Shown one piece after another: positions 27,056 to 38,511 of a DNA stretch of 64,000 nt (positions are counted from its first letter, which is position 1; each line of letters starts with the position of its first letter). Below the pieces are notes generated by a model. That model worked only from the letters and a program-made list of their open reading frames with translations. It was not told the origin of the DNA and made no database searches. This DNA comes from Eleftheria terrae. GTDB lineage: Bacteria; Pseudomonadota; Gammaproteobacteria; Burkholderiales; Burkholderiaceae_C. Made by a program: the position numbers and the translations under genes. The DNA lies in contig NZ_CP106951.1 in the NCBI RefSeq assembly GCF_030419005.1, positions 5,332,001 to 5,396,000 of the forward strand, read 5' to 3'.

Positions 27056-28195
27056 TTACTTGAACAGGTCTTTCACCCGGTCCGTCCAGGTCTTGGCGTT
27101 CGGCGAATGTCGGTCGCCCCCCTTCTTAAACGACTCGTCCAGCTCCTTCAGCAGCTTGCGCTGGTGCTCGGTGAGCTTGACCGGCGTTTCCACCGCGATG
27201 TGGCAGTACAGGTCGCCCGGGTAGGCTGAGCGCACGCCCTTGATGCCCTTGCCCCGCAGGCGGAAGGTCTTGCCGTGCTGGGTGCCTTCCGGCAGTTCGA
27301 TCTCGGCCGCGCCGCCCAGGGTCGGCACCTCGATGCTGCCGCCCAGCGCCGCCGTCACCATGCCCACCGGCACGTTGCAGTGCAGGTCGTCGCCGTCCCG
27401 CTCAAAAATCTCGTGCTTCTTCAGCCGGATCTCGATGTAGAGGTCCCCCGGCGGCCCGCCGTTGGTGCCCGGCTCGCCGTTGCCCGCCGAGCGGATGCGC
27501 ATGCCTTCGTCGATGCCGGCCGGGATCTTGACCTCCAGCGTCTTGGTCTTCTTGATCTTGCCCTGGCCGCTGCAGGTGGTGCAGGGCTCGGGGATGATCT
27601 TGCCGCTGCCGTGGCAGTGCGGGCAGGTCTGCTGGATGCTGAAGAAGCCCTGGCGCAGGTGCACGGTGCCCGAGCCTGCGCAGGTCGGGCAGGTCTTGGC
27701 GCTGGTGCCGGGCTTGGCGCCGCTGCCGTGGCAGGTGTCGCACTCTTCCCAGCTCGGGATGCGCAGCTGCGCTTCCTTGCCGTTGGCGGCTTCCTCCAGC
27801 GTGATTTCCATCGCGTAGGACAAGTCGCCGCCGCGGTAGACCTGCGGTCCGCCACCGCCGCGCCGGCCGCCGGCCTGGCCGCCGAAGATATCGCCGAAGA
27901 TGTCGCCGAAGGCCTCGGCGAAGCCGCCGAAGCCCTCCGCGCCACCGCGCCCGCCCATGTTCGGGTCGACGCCGGCATGCCCGTACTGGTCATAGGCCGC
28001 GCGTTTCTTCGGCTCGGAGAGCATCTCGTAGGCCTCCTTGGCCTCCTTGAATTTCTCCTCCGCTTCCTTGGCCGCATCACCCTGGTTGCGATCCGGGTGG
28101 TACTTCATTGCCAGCTTGCGGTAGGCCTTCTTGATGTCGTCGTCGGAGGCGTTCTTCGCAACGCCCAGGACCTCGTAGTAGTCACGCTTTGCCAT
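27056..28195 (-). CDS. dnaJ: Chaperone protein DnaJ
   Basis: A 379-residue type I J-protein, co-chaperone that stimulates DnaK ATPase. The J domain carries the HPD tripeptide at 33-35 ([10 protein letters not shown]). A Gly-rich region follows, then four CxxCxGxG zinc motifs ([32 protein letters not shown]) and the C-terminal substrate-binding domains. It is the last gene of the cluster and ends at a strong terminator. Only 30 bases separate it from the desaturase gene upstream. Confidence 0.97.
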   Translation of the reverse strand: MAKRDYYEVLGVAKNASDDDIKKAYRKLAMKYHPDRNQGDAAKEAEEKFKEAKEAYEMLSEPKKRAAYDQYGHAGVDPNMGGRGGAEGFGGFAEAFGDIFGDIFGGQAGGRRGGGGPQVYRGGDLSYAMEITLEEAANGKEAQLRIPSWEECDTCHGSGAKPGTSAKTCPTCAGSGTVHLRQGFFSIQQTCPHCHGSGKIIPEPCTTCSGQGKIKKTKTLEVKIPAGIDEGMRIRSAGNGEPGTNGGPPGDLYIEIRLKKHEIFERDGDDLHCNVPVGMVTAALGGSIEVPTLGGAAEIELPEGTQHGKTFRLRGKGIKGVRSAYPGDLYCHIAVETPVKLTEHQRKLLKELDESFKKGGDRHSPNAKTWTDRVKDLFK

Positions 28196-28225
28196 GATGT
28201 TCTCTGTCCGGAATCGATGGGGTGT

Positions 28226-29317
28226 TCACGCAGCCACGGGAGCCCGGCCGAGCCCGCGCAAAAACCGGAAGTGCGCAGCGACCGCGGCGCGCACGGAAGG
28301 GAAGCTCTTGTAGGGCACGCCGAACTCCTCGCAGGTCTGCCGCACGATCTTGCTGATGGCCGGGTAGTGAACGTGGCTCACATGGTGCAGAAGATGGTGC
28401 TCCACCTGGAAGTTCAAGCCCCCCATGTAGAACGCAGCCAGGCGGTTGCCGGGCGCGAAGTTGGCGGTGGTCTTGACTTGGTGGGTGGCCCAGTCGTCTT
28501 CGAGCCGGCCGGTCTCGGCAGCGGGCACCGGGAAGCTGGCGCCTTCCACCGTGTGGGCCACCTGGAACACCAGGGACAGCGTCAGGCCGAACACGCAGTG
28601 GATGGCCAGGAACACGAGCAGCACCTGCCACCAGGCATGGAAGAACATCGGCAGCACCAGGGTGTAGCCGATGTAGAACAGCTTCATGCCAACGAAGTAG
28701 GGCGCTTCCCACCACGCGCGCTGCTGCAGCGGCGTGTGGCCGATGCGGCCGGTGAACAGCTTCTGCCAGTCGCTGAACAGCAGCAGGTAGAGCGTCAGCA
28801 GGCTGTACAGCAAGGGTGCATACCAGTGCTGCAGCCGGTGCCACGGGCGCCAGGCCTGGGCCGGGCTCAGCCGCAGCAGGGCGCCAATGGCAATGTCATC
28901 GTCCTTGCCGTCGATGTTGGTGTAGGTGTGGTGCAGCTGGTTGTGCTTCTGGCGCCACAGCATGCTGCTGCTGCCCATCAGGTCCATCGTTGCGCCCATG
29001 ATCCAGTTGATCCAGGGCTTGCGCGAATAGCTGCCGTGGCAGCCGTCGTGCATCACGTTGAACGCGATCAACACGAAGCCCTGCACCACGCCGAAAGCCG
29101 CCAGCGCCGCACTCCACCAGTGCTCCACCACCCACACCAGGCTCACGTAGCTGAGCGCGAACAGCGCAAAGGCAAACAGTGTCTTGGCGTGCAGGCGCCA
29201 GTCTCCCGTCTCGCCTTTCCCCTGGGACGCGAAATGAGCCCGCACGCGGGCTTTCAGGGTTTCGAAAAACGGGGCCCGAGGGGCAAACACCACCCGGGCG
29301 GACACTGCGTGACTCAT
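28226..29317 (-). CDS. Membrane fatty acid desaturase (delta-6/acyl-lipid type)
   Basis: A 363-residue di-iron membrane desaturase. The three histidine boxes are present: His90-Asp-Gly-Cys-His94, HNQLHH (125-130) and QVEHHLLHH (304-312). The QVEHH form is typical of front-end and acyl-lipid desaturases. Hydrophobic segments near 45-90 and 165-255 give about four membrane spans. It would add a double bond to membrane acyl chains, changing fluidity. It sits between dnaK and dnaJ, 30 bases ahead of dnaJ, so it is probably cotranscribed with dnaJ. The regiospecificity is not known. Confidence 0.88.
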   Translation of the reverse strand: MSHAVSARVVFAPRAPFFETLKARVRAHFASQGKGETGDWRLHAKTLFAFALFALSYVSLVWVVEHWWSAALAAFGVVQGFVLIAFNVMHDGCHGSYSRKPWINWIMGATMDLMGSSSMLWRQKHNQLHHTYTNIDGKDDDIAIGALLRLSPAQAWRPWHRLQHWYAPLLYSLLTLYLLLFSDWQKLFTGRIGHTPLQQRAWWEAPYFVGMKLFYIGYTLVLPMFFHAWWQVLLVFLAIHCVFGLTLSLVFQVAHTVEGASFPVPAAETGRLEDDWATHQVKTTANFAPGNRLAAFYMGGLNFQVEHHLLHHVSHVHYPAISKIVRQTCEEFGVPYKSFPSVRAAVAAHFRFLRGLGRAPVAA

Positions 29318-29376
29318 GCGCTACGACCCCAACCTCTCTTGTTGTTCCTGCTGTTCCTGCCTGCTGCAAACGCAAA

Positions 29377-29410
29377 CGCAAGAGGGGCGTCGGAACGCCG
29401 GTCTCTTGCG
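29377..29410 (-). terminator. Hairpin after dnaK, possible attenuator
   Basis: CGCAAGAG pairs with CTCTTGCG, with an inner GGCGT/ACGCC stem and a short loop. On the minus strand it is followed by TTTGCGTTTG. It may reduce read-through from dnaK into the desaturase and dnaJ, giving DnaK in excess. Confidence 0.65.
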
Positions 29411-29438
29411 TTTTCAGGCCTTGCGGCCGGCGTCTGGA

Positions 29439-31388
<1,950 letters not shown>

Positions 31389-31588
31389 GTTGATGACTCC
31401 TTGAAACTCAAAAATTCGGTTGTCGTCTAGTTGTGGATATCCAGCGCTCTTTCAAGGCCCGGGCGGCCTGGAAAGCCCGTTTTCGGGCCCCGGACCTCGG
31501 CCGGCCTGCACTGCAGGCCGAGGCGCACGCGCTTGCCGGGTCGGCATTGGCGGAAGCCTGCAGCGTGCGGCCTCCCGAGCGGCGGCGC

Positions 31589-32134
31589 TTACTTGGGAGC
31601 GGACACCGTCACCAGGGCCGGGCGCAGCACGCGTTCGGCGATCACGTAGCCCTTCTGCAGCACCGCGACCACCGTGTTGGGCTCCTGGTCTGCCGGCACC
31701 ACGCTGATGGCCTGGTGCTGGTGCGGGTCGAACTTCGTGCCTGCCGGCGGATTCACTTCCAGCACCTTGTTGCGCTCCAGCGCCTGCGACAGCTGCCGCA
31801 GCGTGGCGTGAACGCCTTCACGCAGCTGCTCCGGTGTGCCGTTTTGCACACTCAGGGCCGCTTCGAGGCTGTCCTTGACCGGCAGCAGGCTGTCGGCGAA
31901 GCCTTCCACTGCAAACTTGCGGGCCTTGGAGATTTCCTCCTCGGCGCGGCGGCGGGTGTTCTCGGCTTCGGCCTTGGCGCGCAGGTAGGCGTCGGCCACC
32001 TCGGCGTGCTTGGCTTCGAGTTCGGCCAGGCGCTGCTCGACCGGTACGGCGTTGGCGTCGGTAGCGGCACCGGGCTGGGCCTCGGCGTTCGGGTTCTGCG
32101 TTTGATTGGTCTGAGGATTTTGAGGTTCTGTCAT
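31589..32134 (-). CDS. grpE: Nucleotide exchange factor GrpE
   Basis: A 181-residue GrpE that releases ADP from DnaK. An acidic, Asn/Gln-rich start precedes a long coiled coil ([20 protein letters not shown]) and the beta-domain with [19 protein letters not shown], the family signature. The start follows a sigma-32 promoter by about 25 bases. It is the first gene of the grpE-dnaK-desaturase-dnaJ cluster. Confidence 0.96.
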   Translation of the reverse strand: MTEPQNPQTNQTQNPNAEAQPGAATDANAVPVEQRLAELEAKHAEVADAYLRAKAEAENTRRRAEEEISKARKFAVEGFADSLLPVKDSLEAALSVQNGTPEQLREGVHATLRQLSQALERNKVLEVNPPAGTKFDPHQHQAISVVPADQEPNTVVAVLQKGYVIAERVLRPALVTVSAPK

Positions 32135-32158
32135 GACACGTTCCCACCAAAACGCCCG

Positions 32159-32186
32159 AGATGAGGCCGTTGTCCGGGAGTTCAAG
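32159..32186 (-). promoter_or_regulatory. Sigma-32 (heat-shock) promoter of grpE
   Basis: On the minus strand CTTGAA is followed after 14 bases by CCTCATCT, against the RpoH consensus CTTGAA-N13/14-CCCCATNT. Transcription would start about 15 bases before the grpE ATG. Confidence 0.8.
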
Positions 32187-32408
32187 AGCCCTCGGAACGG
32201 CATGCGGGGCGCCGGGCTGGCAAAGGGGTTCGCATTGTGCCGGCAAAGTAGGGGCATTCCGCGAGGTTTGTCACACCGGCACTGTCGTGGGAAAACATCG
32301 CCGTTCAGGTGGTCACAACCGCCGTCCGGCGGTGACAGGTGGCTGAGGCACACTGAGCGGCCAAAATGCGGGTTTGCCCTGGTTTCGGAGGCGTGACGAA
32401 CGAGAGGT

Positions 32409-33290
32409 ATGCACAATTCCATAGGCACTGACAAGGCGGCACGTCCGCCGACCAGTTCGGTGATGACGGTCGCTCCGAGCGACCGCCACGCCGACGTTGC
32501 CCTGCGCGCCAGCATGGCGGTCATGGCGCCGGTGGCCCGTTGGCTGATCCGCAACGGCGTGCAGTATGGTGCGTTCGCCTCGGCCCTGAAGTCCGTGTTC
32601 CTGCAGGTAGCGCGTGAGGAGATCGAGCGCAGCGGCCGCAAGGCCACTGACTCGGCGCTCAGCGTGCTGTCCGGCGTGCACCGCAAGGACGTGCGGGCGC
32701 TGACCGGCGACGCACGCCGCGAACTGCGGCCGAAATCGGTCTCGCTGGTGTCGCAGGTCTTCACCCGCTGGGTCACCGACAGCCGCTACCGCAACGAGGA
32801 CGGTTCGCCAAAGACCCTGCCGCGCCTGGGCGAGCAGGGGTCCTTCGAGGCCCTGGCGCGCGAGGTGTCGTCCGACGTCCATCCGCGCACGCTGCTGGAC
32901 GAGTTCGTGCGGCTGCACCTGGTCAACCTGAACGGCGACACCGTGGAACTGGTGGCCGCCGCCTTCGTGCCGGCCGCCGACTACGAGGAGCTCGCCTCCC
33001 TGCTGGCCGCCAACACCGGCGACCACTTGGCGGCCGCGGTGCACAACCTCACCACCAATCAACCGCGTTTCCTGGAGCAAAGCGTGTTCGGCGCCGGCCT
33101 GAGCGGCCAGTCGGCCCGCGAGCTGGGCCAGGTGGCGCGCGACATCTGGGCGCAGGCGCTGCAACGCATGGCCGCCGAATACCAGCCGCGCAGCGAAGCC
33201 GACCAGAACGAGGAGCAGCCCCACCGGATGCGGTTCGGGGTCTATTACTACAGCGAGCCTGCGCAGGACGAACGAGCGCAGCAGGGGTGA
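32409..33290 (+). CDS. DUF6502 family protein
   Basis: A 293-residue protein with no signal peptide or membrane helix. The N-terminal part ([20 protein letters not shown], then [13 protein letters not shown]) looks like a small helical, possibly winged-helix, module, and the pattern fits DUF6502. It is divergent from grpE. A DUF5666 lipoprotein gene follows nine bases after its stop. This two-gene arrangement is familiar in betaproteobacteria, but no function is established. Confidence 0.7.
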   Translation: MHNSIGTDKAARPPTSSVMTVAPSDRHADVALRASMAVMAPVARWLIRNGVQYGAFASALKSVFLQVAREEIERSGRKATDSALSVLSGVHRKDVRALTGDARRELRPKSVSLVSQVFTRWVTDSRYRNEDGSPKTLPRLGEQGSFEALAREVSSDVHPRTLLDEFVRLHLVNLNGDTVELVAAAFVPAADYEELASLLAANTGDHLAAAVHNLTTNQPRFLEQSVFGAGLSGQSARELGQVARDIWAQALQRMAAEYQPRSEADQNEEQPHRMRFGVYYYSEPAQDERAQQG

Positions 33291-33299
33291 GCGAAGTTG

Positions 33300-34541
33300 A
33301 TGAGCACTATCCACATGCCCCGCCTGGGGGCACTGATCGCGGCTGCGCTGCTGAGCCTGTCCGTGGCCTCCTGCGGCGGCGGCGGACTGGGGTCCGGCGG
33401 CACCGGCGCGCCGATGAGCCAGACCTCTGGCACGGTGACCGGCTTTGCCAGCGTCATCGTCGACGGCACTGAATACCAGGACGACGAGGTCACGCCCAAG
33501 GCCGAGCGCGAGCCGGGCGTCGAGAGCGTGGCGGAAGCCAAGCTGGGCCAGTTCGTCGAGCTCGAGTTCGAGCAGAAGGGCGAGCACCTGCAAGCGCGTG
33601 CCATCCGGCTCGATGCCGCGGTGGTGGGGGTGCTCAGCGCGGTGTCGCCTTCGGCAGGCGGCGGCGGCACGATCGAATTGATGGGCCAGAAGGTCTTCGA
33701 GAACACCTCGGCGGACGCCGGGCCGGTGACGCTGTATGCCGGCGTCGACGGCCTGTCGGCGCTCAAGGTCGGCGACGCGGTGGAGGTGCATGGCGTGCCG
33801 CGGTGGAATACCGCCGAGTCGCGCTACGAGGTGCAGGCGACCCGCATCGAGAAGCTGTCCAGCGTGCCGGCAGTGGTGCGGGTGGCCGGTGTGGTGTCCA
33901 GCCTGGAAGCCAGCGGGCCGGGCAAGCGCTTCTCGCTGGGCGGACTCACGGTGGCGTATGACGCTGCCAAGCTGCTGCCCGACGGACGCGCCCTGAGCAA
34001 CGGCAGCCGGGTGGTGGTGTGGGCCGCTCAGCCGCCGAGCAACGGGGTGCTCAGCGCCACCGGCGTGCGCACCGTGCTGCGCAACACCGGCGTCGCGGCC
34101 TTGCCCGCCCGCCTGGGCGGCCGGGTCGGCCGGCTGGACACGGTCCTCAAGCGCTTCGATCTTGCCGGCGTGACGGTGAACTACACGGGTGCGCAGTTCG
34201 TCCCGCCCGACCGTGCGGTGGCCGAGGGGGCGTATATCCGCGCCGAAGGCGTCTATGGCAACGACGGCGTGCTCAATGCCTCGAAGATCAAGGTCTTCCA
34301 CCCGAAGGCGGGCGGCAGCGACAAGGAATGGACGGTGAAGGGCAGGATCAACGCCTTCACCAGCCTGGCCTCTTTCCGGGTGCGCACCGTCGAGATCGAC
34401 GCCAGTGGCCTGACGGAGCTCGAGAGCTGCGGCACGCAACCGCTGGCCAAGGACCGGGTGGTCGAGGTTGAAGGGCGTGCGGTATCGCGTGGCCTGCTGG
34501 GCTCCGTGCTCTACGCCACCCGGTTGAGCTGCAAGAACTGA
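33300..34541 (+). CDS. DUF5666 lipoprotein
   Basis: A 413-residue lipoprotein with lipobox SVASC (Cys25) and a Gly-rich linker. The body consists of several repeated small beta-barrel units of DUF5666 type (GTVTGFASVIVDGTEYQDDE, GVVSSLEASGPGKRFSLGG, GRVGRLDTVLKRFDLAGVTV, KGRINAFTSLASFRV). An ATG was chosen over an adjacent TTG. It is coupled to the DUF6502 gene. The repeats resemble OB-like binding folds, but no ligand is known. Confidence 0.75.
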   Translation: MSTIHMPRLGALIAAALLSLSVASCGGGGLGSGGTGAPMSQTSGTVTGFASVIVDGTEYQDDEVTPKAEREPGVESVAEAKLGQFVELEFEQKGEHLQARAIRLDAAVVGVLSAVSPSAGGGGTIELMGQKVFENTSADAGPVTLYAGVDGLSALKVGDAVEVHGVPRWNTAESRYEVQATRIEKLSSVPAVVRVAGVVSSLEASGPGKRFSLGGLTVAYDAAKLLPDGRALSNGSRVVVWAAQPPSNGVLSATGVRTVLRNTGVAALPARLGGRVGRLDTVLKRFDLAGVTVNYTGAQFVPPDRAVAEGAYIRAEGVYGNDGVLNASKIKVFHPKAGGSDKEWTVKGRINAFTSLASFRVRTVEIDASGLTELESCGTQPLAKDRVVEVEGRAVSRGLLGSVLYATRLSCKN

Positions 34542-34705
34542 AGCCACCCGGCCGGTGCCGACGCGCCGGCGGCGGCTGCCAGCCGGCCAGGTGCACCACG
34601 GCCTGGGTCTCGGGCGAGCGCCTTCGCCTTCGCCCGGGATCGGAACCGCGGCTGGCAGCGGGAGCCTGGCCCTGGCCGATGCGCGGGCGGCCCCGCCGGT
34701 TCAGC

Positions 34706-35125
34706 TCAGGACGAGCCGTCTTCCTTGTCGTCGATGCTGGCGCTCCAGCGGTTCCAGTCGGCCAGCTCGCGCCGGTCGCGCTTGGTGGGGCGGCCGTGCT
34801 CGATGGCTTGCGAGGGATCGGCCAGGAAACGGCGGTTCTTGGCCGCTTCTTCCCGGGCCAGCAGGCTCTCCGGAGTTTCTTCATACAGTGCCTGCGCCAC
34901 CGGCGCGGGGCCCCGCACATCGCTCAGCCCACGCACGATGACGGTGCGCTGGATGCCATGCCCCTGTCGCAGCGAGACGCTGTCGCCGACACGCACCTCG
35001 CGTGACGGCTTGGCCACCTGTTCATTCACCTGGACCCGGCCCTTGTCGATCTCGCCGGTGGCCAGCGAGCGGGTTTTATAGAAGCGGGCGGCCCACAGCC
35101 ACTTGTCGAGTCGAACTCCATCCAT
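34706..35125 (-). CDS. hslR: Heat-shock protein 15 homologue (S4 RNA-binding domain)
   Basis: A 139-residue S4-domain protein. RLDKWLWAARFYKTRSLA followed by GRVQVNEQVAKPSREVRVGD is the typical Hsp15 start. In E. coli Hsp15 binds 50S subunits that carry stalled nascent chains. The Lys/Arg-rich C-terminus (RPTKRDRRELADWNRW) is also typical. It starts five bases after the tctE stop, so here it should be cotranscribed with the tctDE two-component genes, which is unusual. It normally neighbours hemH and grpE in this order. Confidence 0.9.
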   Translation of the reverse strand: MDGVRLDKWLWAARFYKTRSLATGEIDKGRVQVNEQVAKPSREVRVGDSVSLRQGHGIQRTVIVRGLSDVRGPAPVAQALYEETPESLLAREEAAKNRRFLADPSQAIEHGRPTKRDRRELADWNRWSASIDDKEDGSS

Positions 35126-35130
35126 GGCCG

Positions 35131-36543
35131 CTATTGTGCGGCCGGCGGCGCCGGGCTGCCGACGAAGACCACCACGGCGTCCAAACCCGCGACACGGCCT
35201 TGCTCGCTGCGGTTCAGCAGCTCGATCTCGGCGCCCAGCGCCTGGCAGATCTCGCGACAGATGGTGAGGCCCAGGCCGCTGCCGCTGTTCGGGTGGGTGG
35301 TGTGGAAGGGCTCGAAGAGGTGTTCGCGCTGCGCCGCGCTGATGCCCGGGCCGCTGTCGCGCACCAGCAGCCGGACCTGCTGCGGGGTGCGCGTGACACG
35401 CAGCTGCAGCAGGCCGCACGGCGGCGTTTCCCGGATGGCGTTGTGCAGCAGGTTGCGGGTCAGCTCGCGCAGCATCCAGTGATGCGCCCGCACCGGCGCC
35501 GGCTCGGCCACCAGCTCGAAGTCCAGTGCCTTGTCGACGATCAGCGGCGACAGGTCGAGGGCGACCTCGCCCACCACCTCGGAAAGGTCGAGCCACTCGC
35601 TCTGCCCCTCGCCGTGCACCTGCTCGACCTTGGCCAGCGCCAGCATCTGGTTGGCCAGCGCGATGGCCCGGTCGACGGTTTCGCCCATGGCCTGCAGGGT
35701 GTCGGCCGGGCTGACATGCCCGCTCTGGCCGTTCTGCACCTGCGTCTTCAGCACCGCCAGCGGCGTGCGCAGCTGGTGCGAGGCGTCGCGCACGAAGCGC
35801 AGCTGGTGGCCCACCAGGCGCTGCAGCCGCTGCATCAGCTGATTGAGCGCGGTGACCATGGGCCGCAACTCGCGTGGAGCGTCGTCGGCCTGGACTGGCG
35901 AGAGGTCCTCGGCGCTGCGCGACAGCAGCTGCCGCCGCAGTGATTCCACCGGCTGCAGCGCGCGTGTCACCACGATCCAGGCGACCAGCGCCACCACCGT
36001 GATGAGCAGGGCCTGCCGCAGCAGCGTGTCCAGCAGGATCTCGCGGGCCAGCTTCTCGCGCACCTCCAGTGTCTCGGCCACCTGGATCAGCGCCATGCCG
36101 CGCGCCCCGGTCGTGGCCACCGGCTGCAGCAGCGCCGCCATGCGCACGGTCTGGCCGCGGAAGTCGGCGTCGTAGAAGTCGACCAGCGCAGGATAGGCGG
36201 TCTGCTGCGGAATGCGGCCGCGGTAGCGTGGCAGGTCCTCGAAGCCGGACAGGAACTCGCCCTTGAAGCCGTCGATGCGGTAGTACATGCGGGCGTTGTT
36301 CGAGGCCTCGAAGATCTCCAGCGCCGCGTACGGCACCTCCACCTTGAGCGCACCGCCTTCCAGCCGCAGCAGCTCGCCGATGGAGCGGGCCGAGGCCAGC
36401 AGCGAACGGTCGTAGGCCAGGTGGATGGAGGCCAGCGCGCGCCGGTAGAGGCTGACGGTGTCGAACACCACGAACAGCGCGATGGGCGCGACGATCCAGG
36501 CCAGCAGGTAGCGGCGCAGCGACTGGGGCGGACGCAGCGGCAT
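35131..36543 (-). CDS. tctE: Sensor histidine kinase, TctE type
   Basis: A 470-residue membrane kinase. Transmembrane helices near residues 12-32 and 174-194 enclose a periplasmic sensor of the 2CSK_N type. The HisKA motif has His256 (RDASHQLRTPLAVLK), and the ATPase domain shows NLLHNAIRETPP, VRDSGPGIS and GSGLGLTI. It follows tctD by 13 bases. In Salmonella TctDE controls uptake of tricarboxylates; the adjacent tctCBA genes support the same role. Confidence 0.88.
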   Translation of the reverse strand: MPLRPPQSLRRYLLAWIVAPIALFVVFDTVSLYRRALASIHLAYDRSLLASARSIGELLRLEGGALKVEVPYAALEIFEASNNARMYYRIDGFKGEFLSGFEDLPRYRGRIPQQTAYPALVDFYDADFRGQTVRMAALLQPVATTGARGMALIQVAETLEVREKLAREILLDTLLRQALLITVVALVAWIVVTRALQPVESLRRQLLSRSAEDLSPVQADDAPRELRPMVTALNQLMQRLQRLVGHQLRFVRDASHQLRTPLAVLKTQVQNGQSGHVSPADTLQAMGETVDRAIALANQMLALAKVEQVHGEGQSEWLDLSEVVGEVALDLSPLIVDKALDFELVAEPAPVRAHHWMLRELTRNLLHNAIRETPPCGLLQLRVTRTPQQVRLLVRDSGPGISAAQREHLFEPFHTTHPNSGSGLGLTICREICQALGAEIELLNRSEQGRVAGLDAVVVFVGSPAPPAAQ

Positions 36544-36556
36544 GGTGCAGCGGTGC

Positions 36557-37246
36557 TCAGGCAGCGGGGTCGGCGCCGGCCGGCTCGGCCTTCAGGAGGT
36601 AGCCCAGGCCGCGCAGCGTGATCAGCGCGACGCCGGAGCCAGCCAGCTTCTTGCGCAGCCGGTAGGCCACCACCTCGATGGCCTCGAACTGGATGGTCGA
36701 CTCCATCGGGAACACCAGGCGAAACAGCCGTTCCTTGGGAAAGGCATGGCCGGGCTTGCTCATCAAGGCCTTCAGCAGGGCCTGCTCGCGAGGGGTGACC
36801 TCCAGGATGCGGTCACCCAGGTAGAAGGCGCCGGAGTCGCGCTCCATGCGCAGGGGGCCGCATTGCAGTGCAAGGTCGGCCTCGCCCTGGCTGCGCCGCA
36901 GCAGCGCGCGCACCCGGGCTTCCAGCTCGTCCAGGTCGAAGGGCTTGGCCAGGTAGTCGTCGGCGCCGGCATTCAGGCCCTGGATGCGGTCGCCGACCGC
37001 GCCGCGCGCCGTCAGCACCAGGATGGGCGCAGTGACGCCCTGGGCGCGGGCCTTTTGCAGCACCGCCAGGCCGTCCATGCCGGGGATGGTCAGGTCGAGC
37101 AGGGTCAGGTCGGGGGGCGCGAAGCGCAAACGGTGCAGGGCCTCGGCGCCGCCGGTGCAGTGATCGACCTCGAAGCCCCGGCGCTCCAGCGCAAGGCGCA
37201 GGGCGCGGGCCATCGAGTCGTCGTCTTCAACGAGCAGCAGTCTCAT
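36557..37246 (-). CDS. tctD: Response regulator, OmpR family, TctD type
   Basis: A 229-residue regulator. The receiver domain has Asp51 as phosphoacceptor (LTLLDLTIPGMDG) and Lys101 (YLAKPFD). The C-terminal winged helix (VTPREQALLKALM to LRGLGYLLKA) binds direct repeats. The direct-repeat boxes in the intergenic region upstream are its likely target. It is divergent from tctC and cotranscribed with tctE. Confidence 0.9.
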   Translation of the reverse strand: MRLLLVEDDDSMARALRLALERRGFEVDHCTGGAEALHRLRFAPPDLTLLDLTIPGMDGLAVLQKARAQGVTAPILVLTARGAVGDRIQGLNAGADDYLAKPFDLDELEARVRALLRRSQGEADLALQCGPLRMERDSGAFYLGDRILEVTPREQALLKALMSKPGHAFPKERLFRLVFPMESTIQFEAIEVVAYRLRKKLAGSGVALITLRGLGYLLKAEPAGADPAA

Positions 37247-37301
37247 GCCGCCAGTGTGCAACGAAGCCCGCCGCTGCGCCTCGGCACTTCCGAGGGGCGA
37301 C

Positions 37302-37366
37302 GTGACAGCGGAATGACAGCTTGGCGGAGGGTTTCGACAGCGCCGTGACAGACTTGGCCCTAGCAT
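37302..37366 (+). promoter_or_regulatory. Two PhoB-type direct-repeat boxes and tctC promoter
   Basis: GTGACAG-N4-ATGACAG (37302-37319) and TCGACAG-N4-GTGACAG (37334-37351) are 7-mers repeated with the 11-base period used by OmpR/PhoB-family dimers. The two boxes are 32 bases apart, about three helical turns. A -10-like TAGCAT begins at 37361, so the second box takes the place of the -35, as in activated pho promoters. Confidence 0.65.
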
Positions 37367-37483
37367 CCGGGCTTGCCCTCATCCGCCTGGCGATGCGGCA
37401 GGCGCAGGATGCGGGCATGCTTCGGGACCGGCCCGGCCGGCCCCCTTCAAAACACCGATCACAGAAGCGAGAAGGAGAACCTC

Positions 37484-38461
37484 ATGCGTCGAAACTTCCT
37501 GCAGCGCATCGCCCTGACGGCCTCGGCCGCGGCGCTCGGCACCGCGCTGGCGCTGTCCGCCACCGTCGTGCAAGCGCAGGAGAACTTCAAGATCATGATC
37601 GGCGCCAATCCCGGCGGCGGCTACGACCAGACCGGCCGCGGCCTGGGGCGGGCGCTGCAGGAAGCCAAGGCGGCCGGCTCGGTCACCTACGAGAACAAGG
37701 GCGGAGCCGGTGGCACCATCGGCCTGGCGCAGTTCGCCAACTCCAGCAAGGGCGACCCGAATGCGCTGATCGTCACCGGTGCGGTGATGGTCGGCGCCAT
37801 CGTGCAGAACAAGCCGCCCATCACCCTCGACAACGTGACCCCGGTGGCCCGCCTGCTGGCCGAATACAACGTCTTCGTGGTGCCGGCCAACTCGCCCTTC
37901 AAGACGATGAAGGACGTGGTCGAGCAGATGAAGAAGGACCCGGCCAGCGTCAAATGGGGCGGCGGCTCCAAAGGCTCGGTGGACCATGTCAGCGTCGGCA
38001 TGATCGCGCGCGAGGTGGGCGTGGATGTCGCGAAGATCAACTACGTGCCGTTCAAGGGCGGCGGTGAGGCGACGGCCGCCATCCTGGGCGGCCATGTCTC
38101 GGTGGGCACCAGCGGCTATGCGGAGCTGGAGGAGTTCATCAAGGCCGGCAAGATGCGGGCGCTGGCCGTCACCGCACCGAACCGCCTGCGCGGCAGCGCG
38201 GTGCCGACCCTGCTGGAGCAGGGCATCAACGTCGCCATCGGCAACTGGCGCGGCGTCTACGGCGCGCCGGGCATCAGTGCGGCGCAGCGCCAGAAGCTGA
38301 TCGAGGCGGTTGCCAAGGCCGTCAAGACCAGGGCCTGGGCCGAGGCGGCTGCGGCCAACAACTGGAGCCCGGCCCTGCTCACCGGCGACGAGTTCGCGAA
38401 GTTCGTCGACGAAGAGCACGCCCGCCTGCGTGCGCTGATGTCCAAGCTCGGCATGGTCTGA
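37484..38461 (+). CDS. tctC: Tripartite tricarboxylate transporter substrate-binding protein
   Basis: A 325-residue periplasmic binding protein of the Bug/TctC family. A signal peptide (residues 1-29, ending VVQAQ) is followed by FKIMIGANPGGGYDQTGRGL, which holds the conserved ligand loop. GAAGGAGAAC lies just before the ATG, which fixes the start. It would bind a carboxylate, such as citrate or a related acid, and pass it to TctAB. Confidence 0.9.
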   Translation: MRRNFLQRIALTASAAALGTALALSATVVQAQENFKIMIGANPGGGYDQTGRGLGRALQEAKAAGSVTYENKGGAGGTIGLAQFANSSKGDPNALIVTGAVMVGAIVQNKPPITLDNVTPVARLLAEYNVFVVPANSPFKTMKDVVEQMKKDPASVKWGGGSKGSVDHVSVGMIAREVGVDVAKINYVPFKGGGEATAAILGGHVSVGTSGYAELEEFIKAGKMRALAVTAPNRLRGSAVPTLLEQGINVAIGNWRGVYGAPGISAAQRQKLIEAVAKAVKTRAWAEAAAANNWSPALLTGDEFAKFVDEEHARLRALMSKLGMV

Positions 38462-38511
38462 GCCCGATCGCGGCTCGTTGCGCTTGGCGCAGCGGGGCAT
38501 CCGGAGGCGGC

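Noticed and set aside
31389..31588. A second heat-shock promoter or CIRCE element between grpE and dnaK.
   Set aside because: Only short GC-rich hairpins were seen; no CTTGAA-N14-CCCCAT pair or TTAGCACTC inverted repeat is present.
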